Positions 22,514-32,220 of a DNA stretch of 64,000 bases are shown here, one piece after another. Within the stretch, counting starts at the first letter, position 1. Each line of letters opens with the position of its first letter. Source of the DNA: Euglena gracilis (taxonomy: Eukaryota > Euglenida > Euglenophyceae > Euglenales); assembly GCA_039621445.1 (NCBI GenBank), contig CP154955.1, forward strand, positions 2,758,619 to 2,822,618, read 5' to 3'. The notes under the pieces are model-generated. The model saw only the letters and a list, made by a program, of their open reading frames with translations, had not been told where the DNA came from and did no database searches. Both the position numbers and the translations under genes were made by a program.

Positions 22514-23443
22514 ATTGTGCACTAAAATTAGGGGGGCCAGGGCATTTTCCAGGGCACCCTGGGCACCAAGTCGTTGATAGTGGGCTGTAAAAGCCTCCAC
22601 CCCCCTCCACTGACCAATTTCACAAACTTCTTGGGCAGAAAGGCCCAATTTTTTTTAGTAAACCAACCCCTGCCCCTCTGGTGGAGTGGGCCCCCGCACA
22701 CCTGGGGGGTACCCCATGTTTGGCCAAAAAGTCTTTTGTGATAGAAGCAATTGTGTCAGCACTTATGGCCCTGAAGGGGGGTTTAATGAAATTAGGAGGG
22801 GGCCCCCAGGTCTGACGAATAAACGTGTTCGTTTATTCGTCAGCCACAGAGCACATCATTAAATGAAAGGGGCTTACTTGGGGCCACTGGGGAATGGACA
22901 CAACCCTTTCCCACTCATGGAACTTCTGTCCTTTACGCTTAATCTTGATGTAGGGTGCCCTACCCAACACACTGGTGGTTCGTTTGACTTGCGATAAGTC
23001 TGAGGATCGGTATAAACAGAGGATTCGTCAGCAAAAAATCAGTTGTGTACGCAATGTACAAATATCAGTGCGCATTCGCGTCTTTGCCATCCCCAGGAGG
23101 ATTGGGAGGGGATCCCAAAATGCCCCCATACTTCTCCAGGTTTTGGTTCCAAAGCCTCTTGTAGGGGGTTAACAGAGTGTGGAATCTCAGCCCATAGCAC
23201 TGTAGGCATTACAGGCTTGGGCCTTGGAAAATTGGAATAATTGAATTAAAGCGTCAGCCACTTGGTCTGTGGTGGCTTCAGGGGGGGCACCCCCATGTGT
23301 TCCAAAATTACCCACAGAAGTGCAAAGGCACTCTGATAACGTTTTAAGCTGGGGGTTCTCCCCAGGAAATCGTTAATGGCCTCAACCTGAATTTGTTTAC
23401 CCTCCAAAATTTGCCTGAGCAAATCATGCAAAACAGGGGCCAC
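22514..23443 (-). pseudogene. E1 tyrosine recombinase, broken
   Basis: N-terminal part: from ATG 23443, HDLLRQILEGKQ then DFLGRTPSLKRYQSAFALLW, matching the E2 recombinase start. The middle is in another frame (RSSDLSQVKRTTS, YIKIKRKGQKF, at about 22985-22850), and the catalytic HSTRGAG box is at about 22690. The final GQWRGVEAFTAHYQRLG box with the presumed nucleophile Tyr (22630-22570) is shifted by one base at an A8 run near 22655. A 14-bp perfect palindrome (22813-22844) interrupts the frame. The family cuts and joins DNA at a short target without a DDE mechanism. The A8 shift could be a sequencing error; the other breaks look real. Confidence 0.7.
22813..22844. repeat. Perfect 14-bp hairpin inside E1 recombinase
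   Basis: CTGACGAATAAACG and CGTTTATTCGTCAG flank a TGTT loop. The corresponding position in E2 has no palindrome and the hairpin brings an in-frame stop, so it looks inserted. Part of its arm (GATTCGTCAG) recurs at about 23024. Confidence 0.7.
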
Positions 23444-25295
23444 CTGGGGGGTGGCATTTGCTCCCCCTGCAGTTGGTGAACATGCCCCTGTAGGGGGTGA
23501 TTTTCAAGCAGGGGGTACCTGGAACTTTCATTTTTATTAATTGGGGCCACCAGGTGGCTGAATCCCAGTAGGGGGTGACCATCAAAACTTTGGTCTGGGG
23601 AAACATTTTCAACCTGGGTAGAAATTGTTGAATTATTGACCAGGGGGGGGTTGCATAAAGATCCCCCATGTTGTCCAGTGGACATTGTAATGCATTCACT
23701 GCTGTGGCCTCCCAGTGGGGCCACCTGGCCACAAATTTGGGCAGTTTTTTGTTGCCCGGGGAGGCAAATAAATCTGTTTCCAGATGTATGAAACTTTTGA
23801 ATTGCTGTCTTAACCATTGAAAATGTTGGGGGTCTAAAGAATAATCCCCCCTGTCCATTTCCCATCTGCTGATGGGGTCTGCTAGGCAGTCTTTTGAAGG
23901 TACCCAGTTGACTTGGAGGTTTACTTGGTGCTCCATGCACCACTTGAATAATGGTCTCAGCATTTTGTCGAAGGGATCTTTTCTGCCCCCACCTTTTGTC
24001 AGGTAAAAGTAAATTACCTGGTTGTCCACTGACAAGGAAACGGTTTCCCCAGGTCTGCTCAAACTTTTGACAGTGCTGATTGCTGCACTGAGCTCCTTTA
24101 CATTGATGTGCAAAATGGAGTCTTTTCTCCAAAATTCCTGCACAATTTCTCCCTTGTGGATGTCTAGCCCCCCCCAAGCATATTTTTGAATTTTTATTTC
24201 CCTTAATTGGGCTTTGATTTCCTGGGAAATGGGATGTTTTGAGTCCCAGGGGGCTGTGGACTTTGCCACCAAAAAAATTGCCAGGGTGTCTGTAAAAGCC
24301 CTTAAAAAGGGCAGAACCATTAGGTTGCATCTTATTTGGCCCAAAATGGCATCCAGTTGCCTTTTTGACATGTAATCTTTTTTCACAATTTTTCCCAGCT
24401 CCTTTTTTATGGTTTTGACTTTCTGGGGGGGCACCTGTAGTTTTCCTTCCTGGAAGTTCAGTTGAGATCCCGAATGGGTTACCACTTGGGTGGGCTGCAG
24501 GGTGGACTTTTTCACATTGATTTTGAACCCAGAATCCAGCAAATCTTTGACAACTGTTTTCAGATGATTTTGTAAATTGGTTTGGGTGGGGGCCACCAGC
24601 AAAATGTCGTCCAGGTAAATAAACACCTGGATGCCCCTTTTTCTCCACAGTTTTTCGAATGTTTTCATCACTTACATAAAAATTTAAAATATTACATTTA
24701 GCCCAAAACAGCCTGTTTAAAATTCCCAGGTCTGCCCCCCTACCTGATGCCTTAAAAAAGGCCTGAGGCCTGGACTTACTGGAATATGAAAATAGGCATC
24801 CTTTAGGTCTATTTTTGCTGCCCAGTGGCCTTTTTCCAAAACTGGAAAAATGTGTTGGATATGATCCAACTTGAAGGGGTTGACTTGAAACTGCTGATTT
24901 ATTTCTCTGCAGTCGCTGATCATTCTCCACTTGGTTGTTCCCCCTTCTGGTTTTGAAATTAAAAACCATGGGATCAAATGCTGGGTTTCTGAATCCCAAA
25001 CTCGTTTCACTGACCCAGTTTTTTCGTAATCCAGCAGAATTTTTTCTGCCTGGTTCAGGTCCAGGTTGGCCCTTGGTTTGGGGTGGGTGGACAATTTTGG
25101 GGGATTCACCCAGGGGGGTTGAATTCCATTTTTTATCAATTGACATGTTGCTGGGGGGGCATTTTTTGTCCACCATTTTAGACTTTTCTGAAGTCTTTGG
25201 TACAGGGGGGTATCTCCCCATTTTTCCTCCATGGAATGTATTTTCCCAACTAGATGATTTTCTGGGTGCTGGGTGGGGGGTGTTGTACATTTCAC
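23424..25295 (-). pseudogene. E1 reverse transcriptase-RNase H, three internal stops
   Basis: One frame spans 25295 to 23424. Motifs in order: WRMISDCREINQQF, AAKIDLKDAYFHI (first catalytic Asp), VGGQTWEF, VFIYLDDILLVAPT (catalytic Asp pair), RNase H-like core, and the DIRS C-terminal module (DLFASPGNKKLPKF, LYATPPWSIIQQF, VLMVTPYWDSATWW). Three TAA codons between VGGQTWEF and MKTFEKLW (about 24715-24667) kill it. The alternate frame one base upstream is open for 726 codons (25524-23344). The protein would copy element RNA in the particle. Confidence 0.85.
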
Positions 25296-25369
25296 CCCTG
25301 GTGCCCCTGGGGATTGAGCATTCTCTAAAGGTGGCTGGGGTGTGTGTGCATGCTCTGCTTACAGGCTCT

Positions 25370-26308
25370 CTAATCCTCCACTTTGTCATTAATGTTGTCA
25401 AATGACATAGCATAGGGGCCCCTTTTTGGGTCTCCCCCTTGGTTTGATGCCCCTGCCAAGGGCACTGAAGAATGAACTTGAGGGGGGGTTGTCCCCTTGT
25501 CCTCCACAACCCCTTCTGGGGCATCCTCCTGGGCCTGCCACTGGGATAGAATATTGAAATCCCCTGCTGAGAGACAGCCTTTTAGCTTCTGTGGTTGTTC
25601 CCCTTCTGATATTCGATGGCCCCAGTGGCCTTGATGTTGGCCCCAGTGGCCTTGATGATAATTCTGGCCCCACTGGCCTTCTTGATGTTGGCTCCACTGG
25701 CCTTCTTGAAGCTTTGACAGTCCCCATTGACTTCTCTTTGATCTGGGACGCCATGCCCATTGAAAATCTTTGGGGGCCACTGGGGGCCCATCCTTTGCCC
25801 CTGATGGGGTGTGTGATGAAGAAATGGTTGGGGGGATGTTGTGGACCTGTCCTGCCCCTGCCACTGGGCATCTGTTTGTGTAATTGGCCACCCTGGCCTT
25901 GGTATTGTTGGCCGCCCTGGCCTTTGTTCCATCGGCCGCCATGGCCATTGTTGTTTTGGCCGCCATGGCCCAGCTTGCTGTTGTGGCCCCCATGGCCCAG
26001 CTTGCTGTTGTGGCCGCTTGAACAAGGTATTGGTGTAACTGGCAGAATGTTGGCCCCAATGGCCCTGGCTCCAATGGCCGTAGTGGTCTCTGCCCCTTTC
26101 GGGGTCTTCTGACAACTGTCTGCAAGGGTCCGTGGCAATCACTTTGGAGGGTTTGGGTTCTGGAAATTTCTGTGGGGGAAAATTCTTTTGGGGAAGGGGC
26201 AGCCACGGTTCGCCACAGTTGACCCGCGCCGTCAGGTTGTCCAGCTGCTGCTGCTGCTGCCCCTTGACGTTCTCCAGCGCTGTGCTTCTTTGAAGTTGCA
26301 TCTTTCAT
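25370..26308 (-). CDS. E1 Gag-like ORF (312 aa)
   Basis: Starts at ATG 26308. An Ala/Gly-rich N-terminus (AGERQGAAAAAAGQPDG), then VAAPSP and LQTVVRRPRKG, then a Gln/Trp/Gly/His-rich half with repeats such as GQHQGHWGH. E2 and E3 share the frame-specific TVVR box, which is why this frame is preferred over the equally open frame 26301-25582. No zinc knuckle is present. DIRS ORF1 products are usually basic and poorly conserved, so a nucleocapsid or structural role is inferred from position. Confidence 0.55.
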   Translation of the reverse strand: MKDATSKKHSAGERQGAAAAAAGQPDGAGQLWRTVAAPSPKEFSPTEISRTQTLQSDCHGPLQTVVRRPRKGQRPLRPLEPGPLGPTFCQLHQYLVQAATTASWAMGATTASWAMAAKTTMAMAADGTKARAANNTKARVANYTNRCPVAGAGQVHNIPPTISSSHTPSGAKDGPPVAPKDFQWAWRPRSKRSQWGLSKLQEGQWSQHQEGQWGQNYHQGHWGQHQGHWGHRISEGEQPQKLKGCLSAGDFNILSQWQAQEDAPEGVVEDKGTTPPQVHSSVPLAGASNQGGDPKRGPYAMSFDNINDKVED

Positions 26309-26462
26309 TGAATTCTTTCGAAAAATTCAACAACTTTTTATTTGAAGTTCTGCGCGAGCGTGACTTTCTGGATAATTTGACTGGACTGATTGTCTTCTTC
26401 TTTTCTCAATTGGTGTGGTACTTGAAGTTCCTTTCTTCTGGGTGTCGAAGGACAAATTAGGA

Positions 26463-26592
26463 ATCAGCCAACTCCGGCGGAAAAAAAGGCACTAAGCAGG
26501 GACTCCTAACCCAGCGCAAAGAGCAATCCAAACAGCACCGCCGGCGAGCAAGGCATGGCCTCACAAGGGCAAAGTGCGGAGCCCGAGGTGTC
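26463..26592 (-). repeat. E1 5' inverted terminal repeat
   Basis: Inverted copy of the inner part of 22117-22275. The outer end (GGGCAAAGTGCGGAGCCCGA to GGTGTC, ending 26592) matches the right half of the internal complementary region. Confidence 0.8.
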
Positions 26593-26665
26593 GGAGCAGG
26601 TGTCAGAAAAACCTGCTCTGCCCCGTCCGTTGGAAAATTGGCTTTCAGAACTTGTATTAAATTGC
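26593..26665. other. Spacer between head-to-head E1 and E3
   Basis: 73 bp containing an 8-bp inverted repeat (GAGCAGGT / ACCTGCTC, 26594-26618). E1 and E3 start on opposite sides and diverge from here. Confidence 0.6.
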
Positions 26666-27332
26666 GACACCTCGGCCTCCGCACTTTGCCCTTGTGAGGC
26701 CATGCCTTGCTCGCCGGCGGTGTTGTGTGGATTGTGACGCGTTGGGTTAGGAGTCCCTGCTTAGTGCCTTTTTTCGCCGGAGTTGGCTGATTCCTAATTT
26801 GCCCTTCGACAACCCAGAAGAAAGGAACTTCAATTCAAGAAGCTTGACAATTGAACATCAAGAGTTGAATCAATCGAATTATCCAGAAAGTGACACTCCT
26901 GGAGAATATCAAATCCAATTTTGTTGACACATTCAAGATTTCAATGAGAAATGCAACTGACAAACGCAAAGAAGAGCGTTGCTGAACAACAAGAACTTGC
27001 TGCAGCCACAGCTGGACGACCTGACGGCGCAGTGCAACCGTGGCGAACCGTGGCTGTCCCTTCCCCCCCAGAAAAAGTTTCTAAAAACCCACCCAGAGAC
27101 AGCCACGGAAGTTGGCAGACAGTGGTCAGAACCCGAAGCACACCAAAGCCAAGGCAGCTGTCAGGCCACAACGGCAAGGGCCATGGAGGCCCATTTCACA
27201 GTTACACCAATACCTTGTTCAAGCTGGGCCATGGAGGCCAGAACAGCAAGCTGGGCCATGGCGGCCAAAACAGCAAAGGCCATGGTGCCGGTGGAACAAA
27301 GGCCAGGGCGGCCAGCAATACCAAGGCCAGGG
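26666..27332 (+). mobile_element. E3 (left part): DIRS-like copy interrupted by E2
   Basis: Begins GACACCTCGGCCTCCGCAC, the mirror of the right end of E1, then carries the same terminal repeat (CCATGCCTTGCTCGC to GGAGTTGGCTGATTCC) in plus orientation and the start of a Gag-like ORF. The sequence is cut at 27332/27333 by E2 and resumes at 31944. Confidence 0.8.
26951..27332 (+). pseudogene. E3 Gag-like ORF, 5' part
   Basis: The frame shows VAEQQELAAATAGRPDGAVQ, WRTVAVPSP and SWQTVVRTRS, parallel to E1 Gag. The Gly/His/Asn repeat half (FKLGHGGQNSKLGHGGQNSK) follows. The coding continues on the far side of E2 at 31944, so the insertion disrupted it. Confidence 0.65.
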
Positions 27333-27450
27333 ACCATTCGGGCTCCGCACTGCGAGATGGTGAGGTCCTGCTTTCCTTGCCGGCTGTTCTGTTCTGGTGT
27401 GTTTGTGCGTGCGCGGGGGGTGCTTCTTACTGCTTTTTGTTGCCGGAGTT
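27333..27450 (+). repeat. E2 5' inverted terminal repeat
   Basis: From the shared AGATGGTGAGGTCCTGC onward it is the exact or near-exact inverted copy of 31785-31884. The outer 22 bases (ACCATTCGGGCTCCGCACTG...) are specific to this end. Confidence 0.85.
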
Positions 27451-27688
27451 GGCTGATTCCTAATTCTGCCCTTCGACCTCAAGGAGAAAGAATTTTACTG
27501 CTACGAGTTCACTTGGAAAATATTTACAAGGAGCTTTACATTCACCGAAGAACGGCGAATTATCAACTGGTGGATCAAAAGTTTTTGCTGACCTTCGACT
27601 TCCAGGAGGAAGAATTCAACTCTTCGAGTTCAACTGGAATTATCCCAGAAATATTTCAATTAAGAAGACAGCATCACACTGGACTTCC

Positions 27689-28900
27689 ATGAAGAATGAT
27701 CTGCAAAGAAATTCAAACTGCCAAGAGGAACTCCAACGAACTTCCAAGAAAACAGCTGGGGAAGGTGGACACACAGCAGCAGCTGCAGAAGGTGATGAGG
27801 CGGCAGCAGCACGTCAGTCCGTGGCCATCGCAACCCCCCCCCCACCCCCCAGCAATTCAGAGTTTTCAGGATCCCCCACTCAAAATGATGGCCATGGACC
27901 ATGGACAGCAGTGGTCAGGAAGAGAAGACAGAGGGGGACTACCATCACAGGTCCAACAGACTCCACCCCTTTTTCCCAATTCCTCCCCCTCCAGGGGAAA
28001 AAGCAAAGGCTATGGCAGCCTCTCTGGAGATATCAGAAATCCAAAGGATTCAAATCAAACTCAAGGCTATGGCAGCCATCATTTAACAGGGCCTGGGGCC
28101 CAGAATCAAGGCTATGGCAGCCAGCATTCAAGAGGGCAGTGGGCCCAGTTGCAAGGCTATGGCAGCCTGTATCCCAACCTGGGAAGATCCCACTGGGGGA
28201 AGGTATGTCCAACTTACCACACAGCTCCCTCAATCAAAAAACCCTCAGGAGCTGCCCATCCAAGCAAGCAGCCCCCCCTTCAGGGGCAGGCCAATGGAGG
28301 CCATTATATCCAAGAGGCCAATGGAGGCCAGAGGGAAAATATCAAGGCCAATGGAGGCCATTTCAATCAAAATCAGGTGGCCATGGGAGGCCAATGCATT
28401 CAAGACCACAGCCCTTGGGGGGGAGGCCCAAGATTGGCGACACCAGGGCCCCCCCAGAAGATAATCAGCCCACACCCCCCAGCTGTATATGTACCTCCCC
28501 ACTGCAGAAACAGACCTTCCCCCATCTTTCAAAAACAGGGGGAAAGCCTGTCTTTGAGCAGCCCTATGGCAGGGCCAGAGGTGACCCCAGTGATGGGGCA
28601 GCCAGAGAGGACCCCAGTGATGGGGCAGCCAGGGGGAAGGACCCCAGTGATGGGGCCTGTGGAATCCCCAGACACATTACATCCAGGGGTGCCCCCTTAC
28701 AAAGCCCTGCAGGCCAGTATCCCCCATTGGGAAAAGGCAGGTGCCAGCAGAGAGGTATTAAACCTGATAAGGGAAGGGGTCATGGCAGATCTTCCCCTCC
28801 CCCCTCTAATGTCCTTAAAAGTTCCCTTCAAAGCCCCCCAGGAAGTAATGACTGCCCAAAAAATTCTGAGAGAATACGAATGTGCAGGGGCAACCAGGCA
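27689..28900 (+). CDS. E2 Gag-like region
   Basis: Frame from 27689 (ATG): basic, Ala-rich start, then DGHGPWTAVVRKRRQRG (the TVVR-type box shared with E1 and E3), then repeats such as RLWQP and GQWRP. The other frame from 27696 is also open and repetitive (QGYGS, EANGG) and carries the N-terminal RT further on. The Gag frame is chosen by the box shared among three copies. The 3' limit is approximate because both frames stay open. Confidence 0.55.
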
Positions 28901-30607
28901 AATCCCCCCAGAGGAGGCAAAACATTTTGTCCCTTACTTCATAATTTCCAAAAAAGAAGGGGAAAAGACCAAGGAAAGACTAATTTCAGATTGTCGACAG
29001 TTAAATCACTATTTCACCCCCCAGAAGTTCAGACTGGAACACATGGGAAACATTTTCCCATATCTCAGAAAGGGTTGGTTCTGTGGAAAATAGATCTGAA
29101 AGATGCTTATTTCCATTTAAAGCTGCACAGCAGCCTGGAAAAGCATGTCTGCATGCAAGTGGGGGGGGAAACGTGGCAATTTCAAGCTGCATGCTTTGGG
29201 GTAAGCAGCCTGCCACAAAAGTTTATGACTCTCATGAGAGTCTGGGAAAGGAAATGGAGGAAGGAAGGAAAGGTAGTTTTCATCTACCTAGACGACATTT
29301 TGCTGTTAGCCCCCAGCAAAAAGACAGCAGCCCAGCATTTGGCAGAAATGAAAAAAGATCTTTTACTGGCAGGTTTCAGAATAAACCTCCCCAAATCATG
29401 TCTGGAACCAACACAAGAAATAAAGCATTTGGGCCAGTGGATCAATTTGAAAAAAGGCCAGCTGGAAATTCCACAGGAAAAATTAAAATCCCTAAGAAAG
29501 GAATTAGGAAAGGTACTGACAGCACAAAAGATGAGCTGCAGAAAACTCAGCTCTATTGTAGGGCAAGTCAGAAGCTATTTAGTTTCAATGCCTTTTCTCA
29601 GAATTCTGACAGATCAACTTTGCAAAATGGTGGATTTGCACACAAAGTGGGGTTGGGACCACACCCTGACCATTCCCCAGGGGGTCAAAGATCAAATTGT
29701 GGAGTTAAAAACGTTTTTGCAGCCAGGTGTGGGCAGAGCCTTTCAATCCCAGGCCTCTCAGGAACTGTTCTCAGACAGCAGCACCTGGCAATGGGGGGGG
29801 CTGGACAAAAAGTCTGGTCAAAAGGTCCAGGATTTCTGGAGGGACCTGCATGTCCTTCACATCAATCAAAAAGAATTGATGTCTGCGGTGGAAACTGTAA
29901 AGGCTTTGGCAAAACCAAAACAAACCATTGTTCTTCATGTGGACAGCCAGGTGGCAGTCAGTTATTTGACAAAATGGGGAGGCAAAAAGCCATATTTAAA
30001 TTCCATCCTAAAACCCCTTCTGTACCATTGCCAAGAAAGGCAAATCAACTTGCAGGTGGTTTGGGTTCCCACAAAAGAACAATTGGCAGACTCCCTGACC
30101 AGGGAGCAAAAAGATCCAGGGGATTATACCCTGAATCTGACCATTTTTCACCAGATTCTGAAGTTTTTCAAAAACCACATCACCCCAGAGGTGGACATGT
30201 TTTGCACACCCAGCAACAAAAAATTCCCCAAGTTCATTTGTCGATACCCCCACCAAGGGGCTTTGTTGGTGGATGCTCTGAAGGCAGATTTAAGGGGTCT
30301 CCCCCCAGTTTATTCCAACCCTCCCTGGAGCATCATTCCCCAATGGATTCAGAGATTAATGTTAAACCCAGACCTAATTTGTCTGTTGATTGTACCCCAC
30401 TGGGCTTCGACATCATGGTGGCGCCAATTAATGTCAATCAGGCAGCCAGGCAGCAAGGTTTTGCTAGTACCCCCCCAGTGGGGTCTGTTCACCAACTGCT
30501 GGGGGGTGGAGATGCCCCCCCCAAGGTGGAATTTGGCCTGCTTGATTGTGTCAGGCAAATATTACAATCCCAGGAAGTTTCGATGTCCAGTATCGACACT
30601 TACATAA
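28740..30607 (+). CDS. E2 reverse transcriptase-RNase H (one frameshift)
   Basis: The N-terminal part is in the frame ending 29093 (VPYFIISKKEGEKTKERLIS, DCRQLNHYFTPQKFRLEHMG). The rest is in the frame to 30607: WKIDLKDAYFHLKL, WQFQAACFGVSSLPQKFMTL, VVFIYLDDILLLAPSK, RNase H-like HVDSQVAVSYLTKWG, then the DIRS C-terminal module (VDMFCTPSNKKFPKF, YSNPPWSIIPQW, LLIVPHWASTSWW). The switch is a missing A in GGAAAATAG at about 29087. A real deletion, sequencing error or -1 slip just before UAG are all possible. Otherwise intact. Confidence 0.85.
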
Positions 30608-31460
30608 AAAATCTGGGAAATGTCAAAAGATATGACTCAGCCTTCAGGGCATTGGTGGGTCAATTATTGCACAAAGGGGTGCCTCTGCAGCAGTGCACAG
30701 TCCCCAAGATGGCTGAAGCCATCCTTGATCTTGCTGTTCATAGCATCAATACTGCACGAAATGCATATGCAGCAGCCTTACTACTCCCAGGGTTTGGGTC
30801 TTTGAGATTTTCACCCCTTCTGGCTCCATTGAAAAGGAAGTGGAATGCCAATGTCTGCAAGTATGCCCACTTTTGGGACCCCACTGATTTCCTAGAAAAC
30901 ATCATGAGGAATTACACACCCCTCTCAGACCTATCTGTGAAAGAGCTCAGAAACAGACTCATCATCTGTTGGAGGCTTTTGGCCCTCCACAGGGGGGTTG
31001 ATTTAGCCAGGACACAGCGAAAAATCAGTTTCGTGGGAGAAAAAATTTTCATTTTATTGCAAAGGAAAGGGTGGCAATTCCCAAAATGGGAAGAGATTTT
31101 GAATTTGCAACACACCCCCCTCATAAGCCCATGGCATTTATTGAAAGAGTATGTGGAAAGGACAGCCCACATGGTTGGGCACAAAAATAATTTGTTGTGG
31201 TCTTTGGATGGTAAAAGACCTTTGACATCAGAAAGGGTGAATTCCCTAACCAAAGAAATTCTGCAGGAGGGGGGGGTGGACACCACCCACTGGAAACCCC
31301 ACAGCACCAGAGGGGCTGGGGTCTTATGGTGGAAAAATGCTGGTTTGCAAGTGGAAGAAGTCCAGCAGCTGGGTCAGTGGAAAAATTTTGGTGCCTTCCA
31401 AGCTCATTATTTGAGGCTGGGGGTCGTGTCAAAAATTCAAAATATTATGGCCCAAAGGGG
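30583..31460 (+). CDS. E2 tyrosine recombinase (no in-element stop)
   Basis: ATG at 30583 overlaps the RT stop (30605-30607). Domains: an N-terminal SAM-like part (TYIKNLGNVKRYDSAFRALV), the first-Arg region WRLLALHRGVDLARTQ, SFVGEKIFILLQRKGW, the HxxR box KPHSTRGAGVLWW, and QLGQWKNFGAFQAHYLRLG with the presumed nucleophile Tyr. All catalytic boxes are present. The frame has no stop at the element's end: it runs through the internal complementary region and 3' repeat into E3 and stops only at 32199. The recombinase inserts circular cDNA. Confidence 0.85.
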
Positions 31461-31467
31461 GGTGCAC

Positions 31468-31572
31468 AGTACCTCACCATCTCGCAGTGCGGAGCCCGAA
31501 TGGTCTCGGACTCCCACGACACAGGAAGGGGGAGGAAGGGACCAAGAGGGCGAAGCACAAGAAGATGGTGAG
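31468..31572 (+). repeat. E2 internal complementary region
   Basis: First part (to about 31500, CGCAGTGCGGAGCCCGAATG) is the reverse complement of the left end. The second (CTCGGACTCCCACGACAC to AAGAAGATGGTGAG) is the reverse complement of the right end, with one G/A difference. It lies inside the open frame that follows the recombinase domain. Confidence 0.9.
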
Positions 31573-31784
31573 CCCAACCCTCCCACCCAAAAAATCAGCA
31601 GAAAAACATCCCAACCAGAAAAGGGACCCCCAACCAAGCAGCCCCAACCACCCACCCAGAAACACAGAAAGAGACCACCATCCCCATCAGGGGGGGGGGG
31701 GGCCCACCAAGCGACCATGGGAGAGGGGGGGGGCGGGGCCACGGCGGTTCAGCTTCGCCAAGGTGTCGGAGGAGGCCTCATCAT

Positions 31785-31943
31785 CGCCAACTCCGGCAAC
31801 AAAGGCGCAGTAAGAAGCACCCCCCGCGCACGCACAAACACACCAGAACAGAACAGCCGGCAAGGAAAGCAGGACCTCACCATCTTCTTGTGCTTCGCCC
31901 TCTTGGTCCCTTCCTCCCCCTTCCTGTGTCGTGGGGGTCCGAG
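31785..31943 (+). repeat. E2 3' inverted terminal repeat
   Basis: Inverted copy of 27355-27448 plus a specific outer end of about 60 bases (TTCTTGTGCTTCGCCCTCTT to GGTCCGAG). Confidence 0.85.
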
Positions 31944-32205
31944 TGGCCAACAATACCAAGGCCAGGGTGGCCGATTCCACAAACAGATGCCCAGTGGCAG
32001 GGGCAGGACAGGTCCACATCACCCCCCCAACCATTTCTTCATCGCAAACCACTTCAGGGGAAAAGGATTGGCCCCCAGAGGCCCCCCAAGATTTTCAATG
32101 GGCATGGCGCCCAAGATCAAAGAGAAGTCAATGGGGACATCAAGAAGGCCAGTGGGGCCAGAATTATCATCAAGGCCACTGGGGCCATGGGTGTCCTGAA
32201 ATTTC
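31944..32205 (+). mobile_element. E3 (right part) after the E2 insertion
   Basis: Resumes the E1-like Gag coding (CAAACAGATGCCCAGTGGCA; protein frame PPQPFLHRKPLQGKRIG, and DIKKASGARIIIKATGA). It ends abruptly near 32205 in a minisatellite, so the rest of E3 is missing. Confidence 0.75.
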
Positions 32206-32220
32206 AAAAATCCAACCCCA

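Larger units (their letters stand above)
22117..26592 (-). mobile_element. E1: DIRS-like tyrosine-recombinase retrotransposon
   Basis: The order on the minus strand is 5' inverted repeat, Gag-like ORF, RT-RNase H, tyrosine recombinase, internal complementary region and 3' inverted repeat. The internal region (22413-22513) splits at 22475/22476. One half is the reverse complement of the left outer end (from 22117) and the other the reverse complement of the right outer end (to 26592). This is the defining layout of DIRS-1-type elements, which replicate through a circular intermediate and integrate with a tyrosine recombinase instead of a DDE integrase. Length is about 4.5 kb. Three nonsense codons in RT and a frameshift in the recombinase indicate a dead copy. 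Confidence 0.85.
27333..31943 (+). mobile_element. E2: DIRS-like retrotransposon nested in E3
   Basis: About 4.6 kb with inverted terminal repeats 27333-27450 and 31785-31943 and an internal complementary region at 31468-31572. The halves of that region are the reverse complements of the left end (27333-27374) and the right end (31878-31943). The order is Gag-like, RT-RNase H, tyrosine recombinase. E2 is more intact than E1: one base is missing from an A-run in RT. Both flanks show the phrase CAATACCAAGGCCAGGG, present once at the homologous place in E1 (see findings). Confidence 0.9.

Noticed and set aside
23344-25524. 726-codon minus ORF as the E1 polymerase
   Set aside because: It is an off-frame reading. 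The RT motifs (DCREINQQF, IDLKDAY, YLDD, DLFAS) are in the neighbouring frame. Kept only as an overlapping-frame observation.
29070-29100. Programmed -1 frameshift in E2 RT
   Set aside because: GGAAAAT before UAG is not a standard slippery heptamer, and a single missing A explains it. E1 shows the region unbroken in one frame.
29083-30582. N-terminal 500 codons of the 1,038-codon plus ORF as part of the recombinase
   Set aside because: No recombinase motif before 30583 and no RT motif in this frame; homology with E1 starts at about 30540.
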